Assembly (NCBI RefSeq): GCF_016920785.2
Contig: NW_024609846.1
Coordinates: forward strand, 109,606,831 to 109,670,830
Direction: 5' to 3'
Source: Ixodes scapularis
Taxonomy: Eukaryota > Arthropoda > Arachnida > Ixodida > Ixodidae
Length of the DNA: 64,000 nucleotides
Part shown: positions 8,590-22,350 of the stretch, in pieces
Layout: every line of letters starts with the position of its first letter
Numbering within the stretch: the stretch's first letter is position 1
Translations under genes and position numbers: made by a program
Notes under the pieces: generated by a model
Told to the model about the DNA's origin: nothing
What the model saw: only the letters and a program-made list of their open reading frames with translations
The model's database searches: none

Positions 8590-11500
8590 ATTAAAAATAA
8601 AAATGCCAAAATGAGTGGGCGTGGTCCAGACACTTTGGCAAACGGGACATGAAGAGTACCATTTATGGCGACATTTAGCACGCTGTTACCGCTAATTAAT
8701 CAATCTTATGTAGGTTTGCTTCGCGTGCGCCCAAGAGCTTTTGAAACAGCCCAGTATCTCTTAAGTCGTCAAAATCAGGCAAAAAAGGGGTGTGTCCCAG
8801 AAATTTGGGCATACGCGCCGCCAATTGTACCATCAATGGCGACACTCAGCACTCTATAAGCCATAATAATGCATCTCCTCCAGTTCTGCGACGGATATGC
8901 CCGAGAGCTTTTGAAGCAACCCAGAATTTATTTAGTTCTCACTCTCCAAAGCTTGCCTCAACCGTCAAAATCGGCCAAAAAAGGGGCGTTTCCCACAAAT
9001 TTGGGCATACGCGCCGTCCATTGTACCATCAATGGCGACACTCAGCAGTCTGTAATTCATTATAAGGAATCTCCTCTAGGTCTGTGACGCGTATGCCCGA
9101 GTGCTTTTGAAGCGGCCCAGAATTTATTTAGTTATCGCTCTCCAAAGGTTCCCTCAGATGTCAAAATTGGCCAAAAAGGGGGCGTTTCCCACAAAATTCG
9201 GGCATACGCGCCGTCAATTGTACCATCAATGGCGACACTCAGCACTCTGTAATTCATTATAAGGAATCTCCTCTAGGTCTATGACGCGTATGCCCGAGTT
9301 CTTTTGAAGCGGCCCAGAATTTATTTAGTTATCGCTCTCCAAAGGTTGCCTCAGACGTCAAAATCGACCAAAAAGGGGGCGTTTCCCACAAATTCGGGCA
9401 TACGCGCCGTCAATTGTACCATCAATGGCGACGCTCAGCAGTCTGGAATTCATTATAAAGAATCTCCTCTAGGTCTATGACGCGTATGCCCGAGTGCTTT
9501 TGAAGCGGCCCAGAATTTATTTAGTTATCGCTCTCCAAAGGTTGCCTCAGACGTCAAAATCGGCCAAAAAGGGGGCGTTTCCCACAAATTCGGGCATACG
9601 CGCCGTCAATTGTACCATCAATGGCGACACTCAGCACTCTGTAATTCATTATAAGGAATCTCCTCTAGGTCTATGACGCGTATGCCCGAGTGCTTTTGAA
9701 GCGGCCCAGAATTTATTTAGTTATCGCTCTCCAAAGGTTGCCTCAGACGTCAAAATCGGCCAAAAAGGGGGCGTTTCCCACAAATTCGGGCATACGCGCC
9801 GTCAATTGTACCATCAATGGCGACACTCAGCAGTCTGCAATTCATTATAAGGAATCTCCTCTGGGTCTATGACGCGTATGCCCGAGTGCTTTTGAAGCGG
9901 ACCAGAATTTATTTAGTTATCGCTCTCCAAAGGTTGCCTCAGACGTCAAAATCGACCAAAAAGGGGGCGTTTCCCACAAATTCGGGCATACGCGCCGTCA
10001 ATTGTACCATCAATGGCGACGCTCAGCAGTCTGTAATTCATTATAAAGAATCTCCTCTAGGTCTATGACGCGTAATCCCGAGTGCTTTTGAAGCGGACCA
10101 GAATTTATTTAGTTATCGCTCTCCAAAGGTTGCCTCAGACGTCAAAATCGGCCAAAAAGGGGGCGTTTCCCACAAATTCGGGCATACGCGCCGTCAATTG
10201 TACCATCAATGGCGACACTCAGCAGTCTGCAATTCATTATAAGGAATCTCCTCTGGGTCTATGACGCGTATGCCCGAGTGCTTTTGAAGCGGCCCAGAAT
10301 TTATTTAGTTATCGCTCTCCAAAGGTTGCCTCAGACGTCAAAATCGGCCAAAAAGGGGGCGTTTCCCACAAATTCGGGCATACGCGCCGTCAATTGTACC
10401 ATCAATGGCGACACTCAGCACTCTGTAATTCATTATAAGGAATCTCCTCTAGGTCTATGACGCGTATGCCCGAGTGCTTTTGAAGCGGCCCAGAATTTAT
10501 TTAGTTATCGCTCTCCAAAGGCTGCCTCAGACGTCAAAATCGGCCAAAAAGGGGGCGTTTCCCACAAATTCGGGCATACGCGCCGTCAATTGTACCATCA
10601 ATGGCGACACTCAGCAGTCTGCAATTCATTATAAGGAATCTCCTCTGGGTCTATGACGCGTATGCCCGAGTGCTTTTGAAGCGGCCCAGAATTTATTTAG
10701 TTATCGCTCTCCAAAGGTTGCCTCAGACGTCAAAATCGGCCAAAAAGGGGGCGTTTCCCACAAATTCGGGCATACGCGCCGTCAATTGTACCATCAATGG
10801 CGACACTCAGCACTCTGTAATTCATTATAAGGAATCTCCTCTAGGTCTATGACGCGTATGCCCGAGTGCTTTTGAAGCGGCCCAGAATTTATTTAGTTAT
10901 CGCTCTCCAAAGGCTGCCTCAGACGTCAAAATCGGCCAAAAAGGGGGCGTTTCCCACAAATTCGGGCATACGCGCCGTCAATTGTACCATCAATGGCGAC
11001 ACTCAGCAGTCTGCAATTCATTATAAGGAATCTCCTCTGGGTCTATGACGCGTATGCCCGAGTGCTTTTGAAGCGGCCCAGAATTTATTTAGTTATCGCT
11101 CTCCAAAGGTTGCCTCAGACGTCAAAATCGGCCAAAAAGGGGGCGTTTCCCACAAATTCGGGCATACGCGCCGTCAATTGTACCATCAATGGCGACACTC
11201 AGCACTCTGTAATTCATTATAAGGAATCTCCTCTAGGTCTATGACGCGTATGCCCGAGTGCTTTTGAAGCGGCCCAGAATTTATTTAGTTATCGCTCTCC
11301 AAAGGCTGCCTCAGACGTCAAAATCGGCCAAAAAGGGGGCGTTTCCCACAAATTCGGGCATACGCGCCGTCAATTGTACCATCAATGGCGACACTCAGCA
11401 GTCTGCAATTCATTATAAGGAATCTCCTCTGGGTCTATGACGCGTATGCCCGAGTGCTTTTGAAGCGGCCCAGAATTTATTTAGTTATCGCTCTCCAAAG

Positions 11501-14500
11501 GTTGCCTCAGACGTCAAAATCGGCCAAAAAGGGGGCGTTTCCCACAAATTCGGGCATACGCGCCGTCAATTGTACCATCAATGGCGACACTCAGCACTCT
11601 GTAATTCATTATAAGGAATCTCCTCTAGGTCTATGACGCGTATGCCCGAGTGCTTTTGAAGCGGCCCAGAATTTATTTAGTTATCGCTCTCCAAAGGTTG
11701 CCTCAGACGTCAAAATCGGCCAAAAAGGGGGCGTTTCGCACAAATTCGGGCATACGCGCCGTCAATTGTACCATCAATGGCGACACTCAGCAGTCTGCAA
11801 TTCATTATAAGGAATCTCCTCTGGGTCTATGACGCGTATGCCCGAGTGCTTTTGAAGCGGCCCAGAATGTATTTAGTTATCGCTCTCCAAAGGTTGCCTC
11901 AGACGTCAAAATCGGCCAAAAAGGGGGCGTTTCCCACAAATTCGGGCATACGCGCCGTCAATTGTACCATCAATGGCGACGCTCAGCAGTCTGTAATTCA
12001 TTATAAGGAATCTCCTCTGGGTCTATGACGCGTATGCCCGAGTGCTTTTGAAGCGGCCCAGAATTTATTTAGTTATCGCTCTCCAAAGGTTGCCTCAGAC
12101 GTCAAAATCGGCCAAAAAGGGGGCGTTTCCCACAAATTCGGGCATACGCGCCGTCAATTGTACCATCAATGGCGACACTCAGCACTCTGTAATTCATTAT
12201 AAGGAATCTCCTCTAGGTCTATGACGCGTATGCCCGAGTGCTTTCGAAGCGGCCCAGAATTTATTTAGTTATCGCTCTCCAAAGGCTGCCTCAGACGTCA
12301 AAATCGGCCAAAAAGGGGGCGTTTCCCACAAATTCGGGCATACGCGCCGTCAATTGTACCATCAATGGCGACACTCAGCAGTCTGCAATTCATTATAAGG
12401 AATCTCCTCTGGGTCTATGACGCGTATGCCCGAGTGCTTTTGAAGCGGCCCAGAATTTATTTAGTTATCGCTCTCCAAAGGTTGCCTCAGACGTCAAAAT
12501 CGGCCAAAAAGGGGGCGTTTCCCACAAATTCGGGCATACGCGCCGTCAATTGTACCATCAATGGCGACACTCAGCACTCTGTAATTCATTATAAGGAATC
12601 TCCTCTAGGTCTATGACGCGTATGCCCGAGTGCTTTTGAAGCGGCCCAGAATTTATTTAGTTATCGCTCTCCAAAGGCTGCCTCAGACGTCAAAATCGGC
12701 CAAAAAGGGGGCGTTTCCCACAAATTCGGGCATACGCGCCGTCAATTGTACCATCAATGGCGACACTCAGCAGTCTGCAATTCATTATAAGGAATCTCCT
12801 CTGGGTCTATGACGCGTATGCCCGAGTGCTTTTGAAGCGGCCCAGAATTTATTTAGGTATCGCTCTCCAAAGGTTGCCTCAGACGTCAAAATCGGCCAAA
12901 AAGGGGGCGTTTCCCACAAATTCGGGCATACGCGCCGTCAATTGTACCATCAATGGCGACACTCAGCACTCTGTAATTCATTATAAGGAATCTCCTCTAG
13001 GTCTATGACGCGTATGCCCGAGTGCTTTTGAAGCGGCCCAGAATTTATTTAGTTATCGCTCTCCAAAGGTTGCCTCAGACGTCAAAATCGGCCAAAAAGG
13101 GGGCGTTTCCCACAAATTCGGGCATACGCGCCGTCAATTGTACCATCAATGGCGACACTCAGCAGTCTGCAATTCATTATAAGGAATCTCCTCTGGGTCT
13201 ATGACGCGTAATCCCGAGTGCTTTTGAAGCGGACCAGAATTTATTTAGTTATCGCTCTCCAAAGGTTGCCTCAGACGTCAAAATCGGCCAAAAAGGGGGC
13301 GTTTCCCACAAATTCGGGCATACGCGCCGTCAATTGTACCATCAATGGCGACACTCAGCAGTCTGCAATTCATTATAAGGAATCTCCTCTGGGTCTATGA
13401 CGCGTATGCCCGAGTGCTTTTGAAGCGGCCCAGAATTTATTTAGTTATCGCTCTCCAAAGGTTGCCTCAGACGTCAAAATCGGCCAAAAAGGGGGCGTTT
13501 CCCACAAATTCGGGCATACGCGCCGTCAATTGTACCATCAATGGCGACACTCAGCACTCTGTAATTCATTATAAGGAATCTCCTCTAGGTCTATGACGCG
13601 TATGCCCGAGTGCTTTTGAAGCGGCCCAGAATTTATTTAGTTATCGCTCTCCAAAGGCTGCCTCAGACGTCAAAATCGGCCAAAAAGGGGGCGTTTCCCA
13701 CAAATTCGGGCATACGCGCCGTCAATTGTACCATCAATGGCGACACTCAGCAGTCTGCAATTCATTATAAGGAATCTCCTCTGGGTCTATGACGCGTATG
13801 CCCGAGTGCTTTTGAAGCGGCCCAGAATTTATTTAGTTATCGCTCTCCAAAGGTTGCCTCAGACGTCAAAATCGGCCAAAAAGGGGGCGTTTCCCACAAA
13901 TTCGGGCATACGCGCCGTCAATTGTACCATCAATGGCGACACTCAGCACTCTGTAATTCATTATAAGGAATCTCCTCTAGGTCTATGACGCGTATGCCCG
14001 AGTGCTTTTGAAGCGGCCCAGAATTTATTTAGTTATCGCTCTCCAAAGGTTGCCTCAGACGTCAAAATCGGCCAAAAAGGGGGCGTTTCGCACAAATTCG
14101 GGCATACGCGCCGTCAATTGTACCATCAATGGCGACACTCAGCAGTCTGCAATTCATTATAAGGAATCTCCTCTGGGTCTATGACGCGTATGCCCGAGTG
14201 CTTTTGAAGCGGCCCAGAATTTATTTAGTTATCGCTCTCCAAAGGTTGCCTCAGACGTCAAAATCGGCCAAAAAGGGGGCGTTTCCCACAAATTCGGGCA
14301 TACGCGCCGTCAATTGTACCATCAATGGCGACGCTCAGCAGTCTGTAATTCATTATAAGGAATCTCCTCTGGGTCTATGACGCGTATGCCCGAGTGCTTT
14401 TGAAGCGGCCCAGAATTTATTTAGTTATCGCTCTCCAAAGGTTGCCTCAGACGTCAAAATCGGCCAAAAAGGGGGCGTTTCCCACAAATTCGGGCATACG

Positions 14501-17500
14501 CGCCGTCAATTGTACCATCAATGGCGACACTCAGCACTCTGTAATTCATTATAAGGAATCTCCTCTAGGTCTATGACGCGTATGCCCGAGTGCTTTTGAA
14601 GCGGCCCAGAATTTATTTAGTTATCGCTCTCCAAAGGCTGCCTCAGACGTCAAAATCGGCCAAAAAGGGGGCGTTTCCCACAAATTCGGGCATACGCGCC
14701 GTCAATTGTACCATCAATGGCGACACTCAGCAGTCTGCAATTCATTATAAGGAATCTCCTCTGGGTCTATGACGCGTATGCCCGAGTGCTTTTGAAGCGG
14801 CCCAGAATTTATTTAGTTATCGCTCTCCAAAGGTTGCCTCAGACGTCAAAATCGGCCAAAAAGGGGGCGTTTCCCACAAATTCGGGCATACGCGCCGTCA
14901 ATTGTACCATCAATGGCGACACTCAGCAGTCTGCAATTCATTATAAGGAATCTCCTCTGGGTCTATGACGCGTAATCCCGAGTGCTTTTGAAGCGGACCA
15001 GAATTTATTTAGTTATCGCTCTCCAAAGGTTGCCTCAGACGTCAAAATCGGCCAAAAAGGGGGCGTTTCCCACAAATTCGGGCATACGCGCCGTCAATTG
15101 TACCATCAATGGCGACACTCAGCAGTCTGCAATTCATTATAAGGAATCTCCTCTGGGTCTATGACGCGTATGCCCGAGTGCTTTTGAAGCGGCCCAGAAT
15201 TTATTTAGTTATCGCTCTCCAAAGGTTGCCTCAGACGTCAAAATCGGCCAAAAAGGGGGCGTTTCCCACAAATTCGGGCATACGCGCCGTCAATTGTACC
15301 ATCAATGGCGACACTCAGCACTCTGTAATTCATTATAAGGAATATCCTCTAGGTCTATGACGCGTATGCCCGAGTGCTTTTGAAGCGGCCCAGAATTTAT
15401 TTAGTTATCGCTCTCCAAAGGCTGCCTCAGACGTCAAAATCGGCCAAAAAGGGGGCGTTTCCCACAAATTCGGGCATACGCGCCGTCAATTGTACCATCA
15501 ATGGCGACACTCAGCAGTCTGCAATTCATTATAAGGAATCTCCTCTGGGTCTATGACGCGTATGCCCGAGTGCTTTTGAAGCGGCCCAGAATTTATTTAG
15601 TTATCGCTCTCCAAAGGTTGCCTCAGACGTCAAAATCGGCCAAAAAGGGGGCGTTTCCCACAAATTCGGGCATACGCGCCGTCAATTGTACCATCAATGG
15701 CGACACTCAGCACTCTGTAATTCATTATAAGGAATCTCCTCTAGGTCTATGACGCGTATGCCCGAGTGCTTTTGAAGCGGCCCAGAATTTATTTAGTTAT
15801 CGCTCTCCAAAGGCTGCCTCAGACGTCAAAATCGGCCAAAAAGGGGGCGTTTCCCACAAATTCGGGCATACGCGCCGTCAATTGTACCATCAATGGCGAC
15901 TCTCAGCAGTCTGCAATTCATTATAAGGAATCTCCTCTGGGTCTATGACGCGTATGCCCGAGTGCTTTTGAAGCGGCCCAGAATTTATTTAGTTATCGCT
16001 CTCCAAAGCTTGCCTCAGACGTCAAAATCGGCCAAAAAGGGGGCGTTTCCCACAAATTCGGGCATACGCGCCGTCAATTGTACCATCAATGGCGACACTC
16101 AGCACTCTGTAATTCATTATAAGGAATCTCCTCTAGGTCTATGACGCGTATGCCCGAGTGCTTTTGAAGCGGCCCAGAATTTATTTAGTTATCGCTCTCC
16201 AAAGGCTGCCTCAGACGTCAAAATCGGCCAAAAAGGGGGCGTTTCCCACAAATTCGGGCATACGCGCCGTCAATTGTACCATCAATGGCGACACTCAGCA
16301 GTCTGCAATTCATTATAAGGAATCTCCTCTGGGTCTATGACGCGTATGCCCGAGTGCTTTTGAAGCGGCCCAGAATTTATTTAGTTATCGCTCTCCAAAG
16401 GTTGCCTCAGACGTCAAAATCGGCCAAAAAGGGGGCGTTTCCCACAAATTCGGGCATACGCGCCGTCAATTGTACCATCAATGGCGACACTCAGCACTCT
16501 GTAATTCATTATAAGGAATCTCCTCTAGGTCTATGACGCGTATGCCCGAGTGCTTTTGAAGCGGCCCAGAATTTATTTAGTTATCGCTCTCCAAAGGTTG
16601 CCTCAGACGTCAAAATCGGCCAAAAAGGGGGCGTTTCGCACAAATTCGGGCATACGCGCCGTCAATTGTACCATCAATGGCGACACTCAGCAGTCTGCAA
16701 TTCATTATAAGGAATCTCCTCTGGGTCTATGACGCGTATGCCCGAGTGCTTTTGAAGCGGCCCAGAATGTATTTAGTTATCGCTCTCCAAAGGTTGCCTC
16801 AGACGTCAAAATCGGCCAAAAAGGGGGCGTTTCCCACAAATTCGGGCATACGCGCCGTCAATTGTACCATCAATGGCGACGCTCAGCAGTCTGTAATTCA
16901 TTATAAGGAATCTCCTCTGGGTCTATGACGCGTATGCCCGAGTGCTTTTGAAGCGGCCCAGAATTTATTTAGTTATCGCTCTCCAAAGGTTGCCTCAGAC
17001 GTCAAAATCGGCCAAAAAGGGGGCGTTTCCCACAAATTCGGGCATACGCGCCGTCAATTGTACCATCAATGGCGACACTCAGCACTCTGTAATTCATTAT
17101 AAGGAATCTCCTCTAGGTCTATGACGCGTATGCCCGAGTGCTTTTGAAGCGGCCCAGAATTTATTTAGTTATCGCTCTCCAAAGGCTGCCTCAGACGTCA
17201 AAATCGGCCAAAAAGGGGGCGTTTCCCACAAATTCGGGCATACGCGCCGTCAATTGTACCATCAATGGCGACACTCAGCAGTCTGCAATTCATTATAAGG
17301 AATCTCCTCTGGGTCTATGACGCGTATGCCCGAGTGCTTTTGAAGCGGCCCAGAATTTATTTAGTTATCGCTCTCCAAAGGTTGCCTCAGACGTCAAAAT
17401 CGGCCAAAAAGGGGGCGTTTCCCACAAATTCGGGCATACGCGCCGTCAATTGTACCATCAATGGCGACACTCAGCACTCTGTAATTCATTATAAGGAATC

Positions 17501-20126
17501 TCCTCTAGGTCTATGACGCGTATGCCCGAGTGCTTTTGAAGCGGCCCAGAATTTATTTAGTTATCGCTCTCCAAAGGCTGCCTCAGACGTCAAAATCGGC
17601 CAAAAAGGGGGCGTTTCCCACAAATTCGGGCATACGCGCCGTCAATTGTACCATCAATGGCGACACTCAGCAGTCTGCAATTCATTATAAGGAATCTCCT
17701 CTGGGTCTATGACGCGTATGCCCGAGTGCTTTTGAAGCGGCCCAGAATTTATTTAGTTATCGCTCTCCAAAGGTTGCCTCAGACGTCAAAATCGGCCAAA
17801 AAGGGGGCGTTTCCCACAAATTCGGGCATACGCGCCGTCAATTGTACCATCAATGGCGACACTTAGCACTCTGTAATTCATTATAAGGAATCTCCTCTAG
17901 GTCTATGACGCGTATGCCCGAGTGCTTTTGAAGCGGCCCAGAATTTATTTAGTTATCGCTCTCCAAAGGTTGCCTCAGACGTCAAAATCGGCCAAAAAGG
18001 GGGCGTTTCCCACAAATTCGGGCATACGCGCCGTCAATTGTACCATCAATGGCGACACTCAGCAGTCTGCAATTCATTATAAGGAATCTCCTCTGGGTCT
18101 ATGACGCGTATGCCCGAGTGCTTTTGAAGCGGCCCAGAATGTATTTAGTTATCGCTCTCCAAAGGTTGCCTCAGACGTCAAAATCGACCAAAAAGGGGGC
18201 GTTTCCCACAAATTCGGGCATACGCGCCGTCAATTGTACCATCAATGGCGACGCTCAGCAGTCTGTAATTCATTATAAAGAATCTCCTCTGGGTCTATGA
18301 CGCGTATGCCCGAGTGCTTTTGAAGCGGCCCAGAATTTATTTAGTTATCGCTCTCCAAAGGTTGCCTCAGACGTCAAAATCGGCCAAAAAGGGGGCGTTT
18401 CCCACAAATTCGGGCATACGCGCCGTCAATTGTACCATCAATGGCGACACTCAGCACTCTGTAATTCATTATAAGGAATCTCCTCTACGTCTATGACGCG
18501 TATGCCCGAGTGCTTTTGAAGCGGCCCAGAATTTATTTAGTTATCGCTCTCCAAAGGCTGCCTCAGACGTCAAAATCGGCCAAAAAGGGGGCGTTTCCCA
18601 CAAATTCGGGCATACGCGCCGTCAATTGTACCATCAATGGCGACACTCAGCAGTCTGCAATTCATTATAAGGAATCTCCTCTGGGTCTATGACGCGTATG
18701 CCCGAGTGCTTTTGAAGCGGCCCAGAATTTATTTAGTTATCGCTCTCCAAAGGTTGCCTCAGACGTCAAAATCGGCCAAAAAGGGGGCGTTTCCCACAAA
18801 TTCGGGCATACGCGCCGTCAATTGTACCATCAATGGCGACACTCAGCACTCTGTAATTCATTATAAGGAATCTCCTCTAGGTCTATGACGCGTATGCCCG
18901 AGTGCTTTTGAAGCGGCCCAGAATTTATTTAGTTATCGCTCTCCAAAGGCTGCCTCAGACGTCAAAATCGGCCAAAAAGGGGGCGTTTCCCACAAATTCG
19001 GGCATACGCGCCGTCAATTGTACCATCAATGGCGACACTCAGCAGTCTGCAATTCATTATAAGGAATCTCCTCTGGGTCTATGACGCGTATGCCCGAGTG
19101 CTTTTGAAGCGGCCCAGAATTTATTTAGTTATCGCTCTCCAAAGGTTGCCTCAGACGTCAAAATCGGCCAAAAAGGGGGCGTTTCCCACAAATTCGGGCA
19201 TACGCGCCGTCAATTGTACCATCAATGGCGACACTTAGCACTCTGTAATTCATTATAAGGAATCTCCTCTAGGTCTATGACGCGTATGCCCGAGTGCTTT
19301 TGAAGCGGCCCAGAATTTATTTAGTTATCGCTCTCCAAAGGTTGCCTCAGACGTCAAAATCGGCCAAAAAGGGGGCGTTTCCCACAAATTCGGGCATACG
19401 CGCCGTCAATTGTACCATCAATGGCGACACTCAGCAGTCTGCAATTCATTATAAGGAATCTCCTCTGGGTCTATGACGCGTATGCCCGAGTGCTTTTGAA
19501 GCGGCCCAGAATGTATTTAGTTATCGCTCTCCAAAGGTTGCCTCAGACGTCAAAATCGACCAAAAAGGGGGCGTTTCCCACAAATTCGGGCATACGCGCC
19601 GTCAATTGTACCATCAATGGCGACGCTCAGCAGTCTGTAATTCATTATAAAGAATCTCCTCTGGGTCTATGACGCGTATGCCCGAGTGCTTTTGAAGCGG
19701 CCCAGAATTTATTTAGTTATCGCTCTCCAAAGGTTGCCTCAGACGTCAAAATCGGCCAAAAAGGGGGCGTTTCCCACAAATTCGGGCATACGCGCCGTCA
19801 ATTGTACCATCAATGGCGACACTCAGCACTCTGTAATTCATTATAAGGAATCTCCTCTACGTCTATGACGCGTATGCCCGAGTGCTTTTGAAGCGGCCCA
19901 GAATTTATTTAGTTATCGCTCTCCAAAGGCTGCCTCAGACGTCAAAATCGGCCAAAAAGGGGGCGTTTCCCACAAATTCGGGCATACGCGCCGTCAATTG
20001 TACCATCAATGGCGACACTCAGCAGTCTGCAATTCATTATAAGGAATCTCCTCTGGGTCTATGACGCGTATGCCCGAGTGCTTTTGAAGCGGCCCAGAAT
20101 TTATTTAGTTATCGCTCTCCAAAGGT
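8590..20126 (+). repeat. 196-bp satellite array (about 58 monomers)
   Basis: A 196-bp monomer (landmarks CGCGTATGCCCGA, ATTTATTTAGTTATCGCTC, GGGGGCGTTTCCCACAAATT, TTGTACCATCAATGGCGAC) repeats without interruption. The first two or three units (8590-9100) are clearly divergent; from about 9100 on, units are nearly identical. Two main monomer types alternate (CAGCACTCTGTAATTC...CTAGG and CAGCAGTCTGCAATTC...CTGGG), giving a 392-bp dimer. Because 196 is not a multiple of three, the recurring 60- and 83-codon frames shift every unit and are not genes. The right edge is abrupt at 20126. A centromeric, subtelomeric or interstitial heterochromatin role is possible but not shown. Confidence 0.97.
17522..20126 (+). 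repeat. Recent 1372-bp (7-monomer) block duplication inside the satellite
   Basis: Private variants recur exactly 1372 bp apart: ACTTAGCACT at 17861 and 19233, CCTCTACGTC at about 18483 and 19855, and the paired GAATGTATTTAG plus ATCGACCAAAAA units at about 18140 and 19512. 1372 is 7 x 196, so a seven-monomer block was duplicated in register. The exact left limit of the first block is unsure. Confidence 0.85.
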
Positions 20127-22350
20127 GGACTCAGACGGGAGAGGCCCTTTCGAGCGCACGACACTAGCCGGCCTCCAGGTGAGGCGCATCGCGTAGAACC
20201 TGCCAGGTGGCGCTGGTGTTCGATTCCGGAGCACTCCTGCCAGCGAAGCTCGCGCCAAGCGTAGCTGTTTTTGATATTAGCGGTTCATTAGTGTGGCCTT
20301 TGAATGCTTCATGGGTGTTTCAACGTGTATGAGTAAATTGGTTAAAGCTTACTTCCACAATTTAGTGAAAACTGGGGTAACCAGTCTTGCATGCTGGCGC
20401 GTAGCGCTGCGCATCCGTCTTCTTTCTCTTCGTTTTCATTGCGTAGCGACAAAACTCGAACCTATGTAATCACAATGCCAAGCACTTGATAATCACAAAA
20501 ACAAAGTGCGAAAACGACCATAGACACCCCATAAACCACCTGAGAACGTACGCGACGCCATATCCCATGTTACAGCATGTCCTCCGGATTTCGACAACAG
20601 CGCCACTCGCGGCAGTCTGCACTTCTGGCTTCACACGGCCGATGGGACGCCGCCGACTTGTTTTCCACTGCCCCTATATTCTAGTTCAGTGTAACTAGAG
20701 CGCCGACGTTAGAACGCGCGACTCGAGAGCGCTGCGATAGGAGCGCTCTTACCATTAGAGTGCACGTCACAAGAGCGCATGACCAGTAGAGCGCATGTCA
20801 CGAGATTGATTACCTTGTCCGAAAAAGAAGCTTTATTGTACGCAAACACTTTAAAGCACACAGAACCACTTGACGATCGATCGGCTGGGTGCAGGAGCCG
20901 AGATTGAATGTTATTTCGAATGGTGAAGTTGTGTACATTAGGAAGTGACTTCCAACTCAACCATAACCACATTTTCTGAGTTCCATATTTGCGAAGCGCT
21001 GCTCAACAACACAAGGTGCACCTCACTAGACTGTTTCTTTCTACCACACAAACTTGTGGTGTAGTGGAAAGTCATCACTTGGGCCACTAACTTTAGCGCG
21101 TCGGTGTCGTATTGGCCCTCACAGCATTCACAAACACGTTATGAAAGTGCGTCACACACCGCTAACAAATAAATGCGCCCCGCAAAATGAGCGGCCGCAT
21201 CATCGACGTCTGTCCTGAGCCGGCTCTGCATGCCATTCGTGCCTTCTTTTTCTGGACAGCATCTCCGTCGCAGAGCACACCGATGTTGCGATCGCCGGAG
21301 TACGGTAGAAGCTGGCCGTGTAGTTTCCGCTTCTTTTTTGTTGCGCGAGCGCTTGCTGCAGCCCAACGCACCACCGTCTTCCATAGCTCCGCTGCAAATC
21401 GCGGTCGTCTCAACCACCAGCATGGTCGAAACCGGCGTGCGACGTCCTTCTGTGGCGTAGGTGCAGCCCATGTATAGTAGTGCAATGGTTTGTTTTAGGC
21501 TTCATCTAGCAGTCTGAAGAGTCTAGGACATTTCGGTGCTCGAAATATTTGGTGTGCGGAGTTTTTGTCGCATGGTCGTCGAACACAAAGCGACGCAAAG
21601 AGTCGCTTTTGTCCTTATTTTACGATTATTTTTTGCCCGAACTTCATTAAAAAATGTCATCTTGTCTTTCTGCTCGGCTTTTTAGCAGATACCACCGCCC
21701 CACGGGGGTTAGAGCATGTGTTTCTGGCCTCCGATCACAATGAATAAACTTGCACCCCCGTGTATAGCGTCTTTTGGAAAGTCGGGATCAGGGACTGCAA
21801 TGGTGCTCGACGATTCCTCAGGGGCGTTGCTAGCAACGCCGATTAGGTCGCAGAGCAGTGAGCACACGCGTTTTGTAGATAAAAGGGGCCCACATTACCC
21901 TTTGTGCATGATTGTATTTCTTTTGAAGGCAGCTGGCCTCAGACTTTATTACGTATACGACGACTCACTTGTGATATGTGGCCGTTATAGTATTTGGGAG
22001 GGCTAGAAACTGGCAGTCTTTCCGGAATATATTATTATCAAGCCACACATGCGAATAACTTCATATGCGTATGCTTATGCACGTTACATACCTATCATCC
22101 AGACATAATTATGACAAATCTTAATAAAGATGTCCTAGACGTATATTCTAACCTTTAAAATATTAAAGCATGCTATTGCCAGAAATGACGGGCCGTTTAT
22201 ACCGAAATATCCGTGTACCTTACGTCTTCTATGAACATGTCCTCACAGGATCACACAGGCCAATAATTTCTTGATTACACCTATCGTATATTTTCATTAG
22301 GGGGAAAAACATAGTCAAATAAGACATCTCGATAATTGCATCCCTTATAT
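20127..22350. other. Unannotated stretch right of the satellite
   Basis: The satellite ends abruptly within CTCCAAAGG. What follows shows no domain-bearing frame. The frames at 21139-21485 on both strands are caused by GC-rich, stop-poor sequence and overlap each other. A CpG-rich first exon cannot be excluded at 21130-21480, but nothing confirms one. Confidence 0.4.

Noticed and set aside
9580..9610. CENP-B-box-like motif in the satellite
   Set aside because: TTCGGGCATACGCG shares only the initial TTCG with the core spacing; the required later bases do not fit on either strand.
9494..20064. Dozens of near-identical 60- and 83-codon open frames
   Set aside because: They arise once per 196-bp satellite monomer; the period is not a multiple of three, no domain is present, and they end at fixed monomer positions.
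8590..20126. CRISPR array
   Set aside because: There are no unique spacers; whole 196-bp monomers repeat, and the surrounding DNA is eukaryotic.
21139..21485. Five overlapping frames on both strands as a gene
   Set aside because: The sequence is GC-rich and stop-poor in all phases; no domain, splice signal or consistent start stands out.
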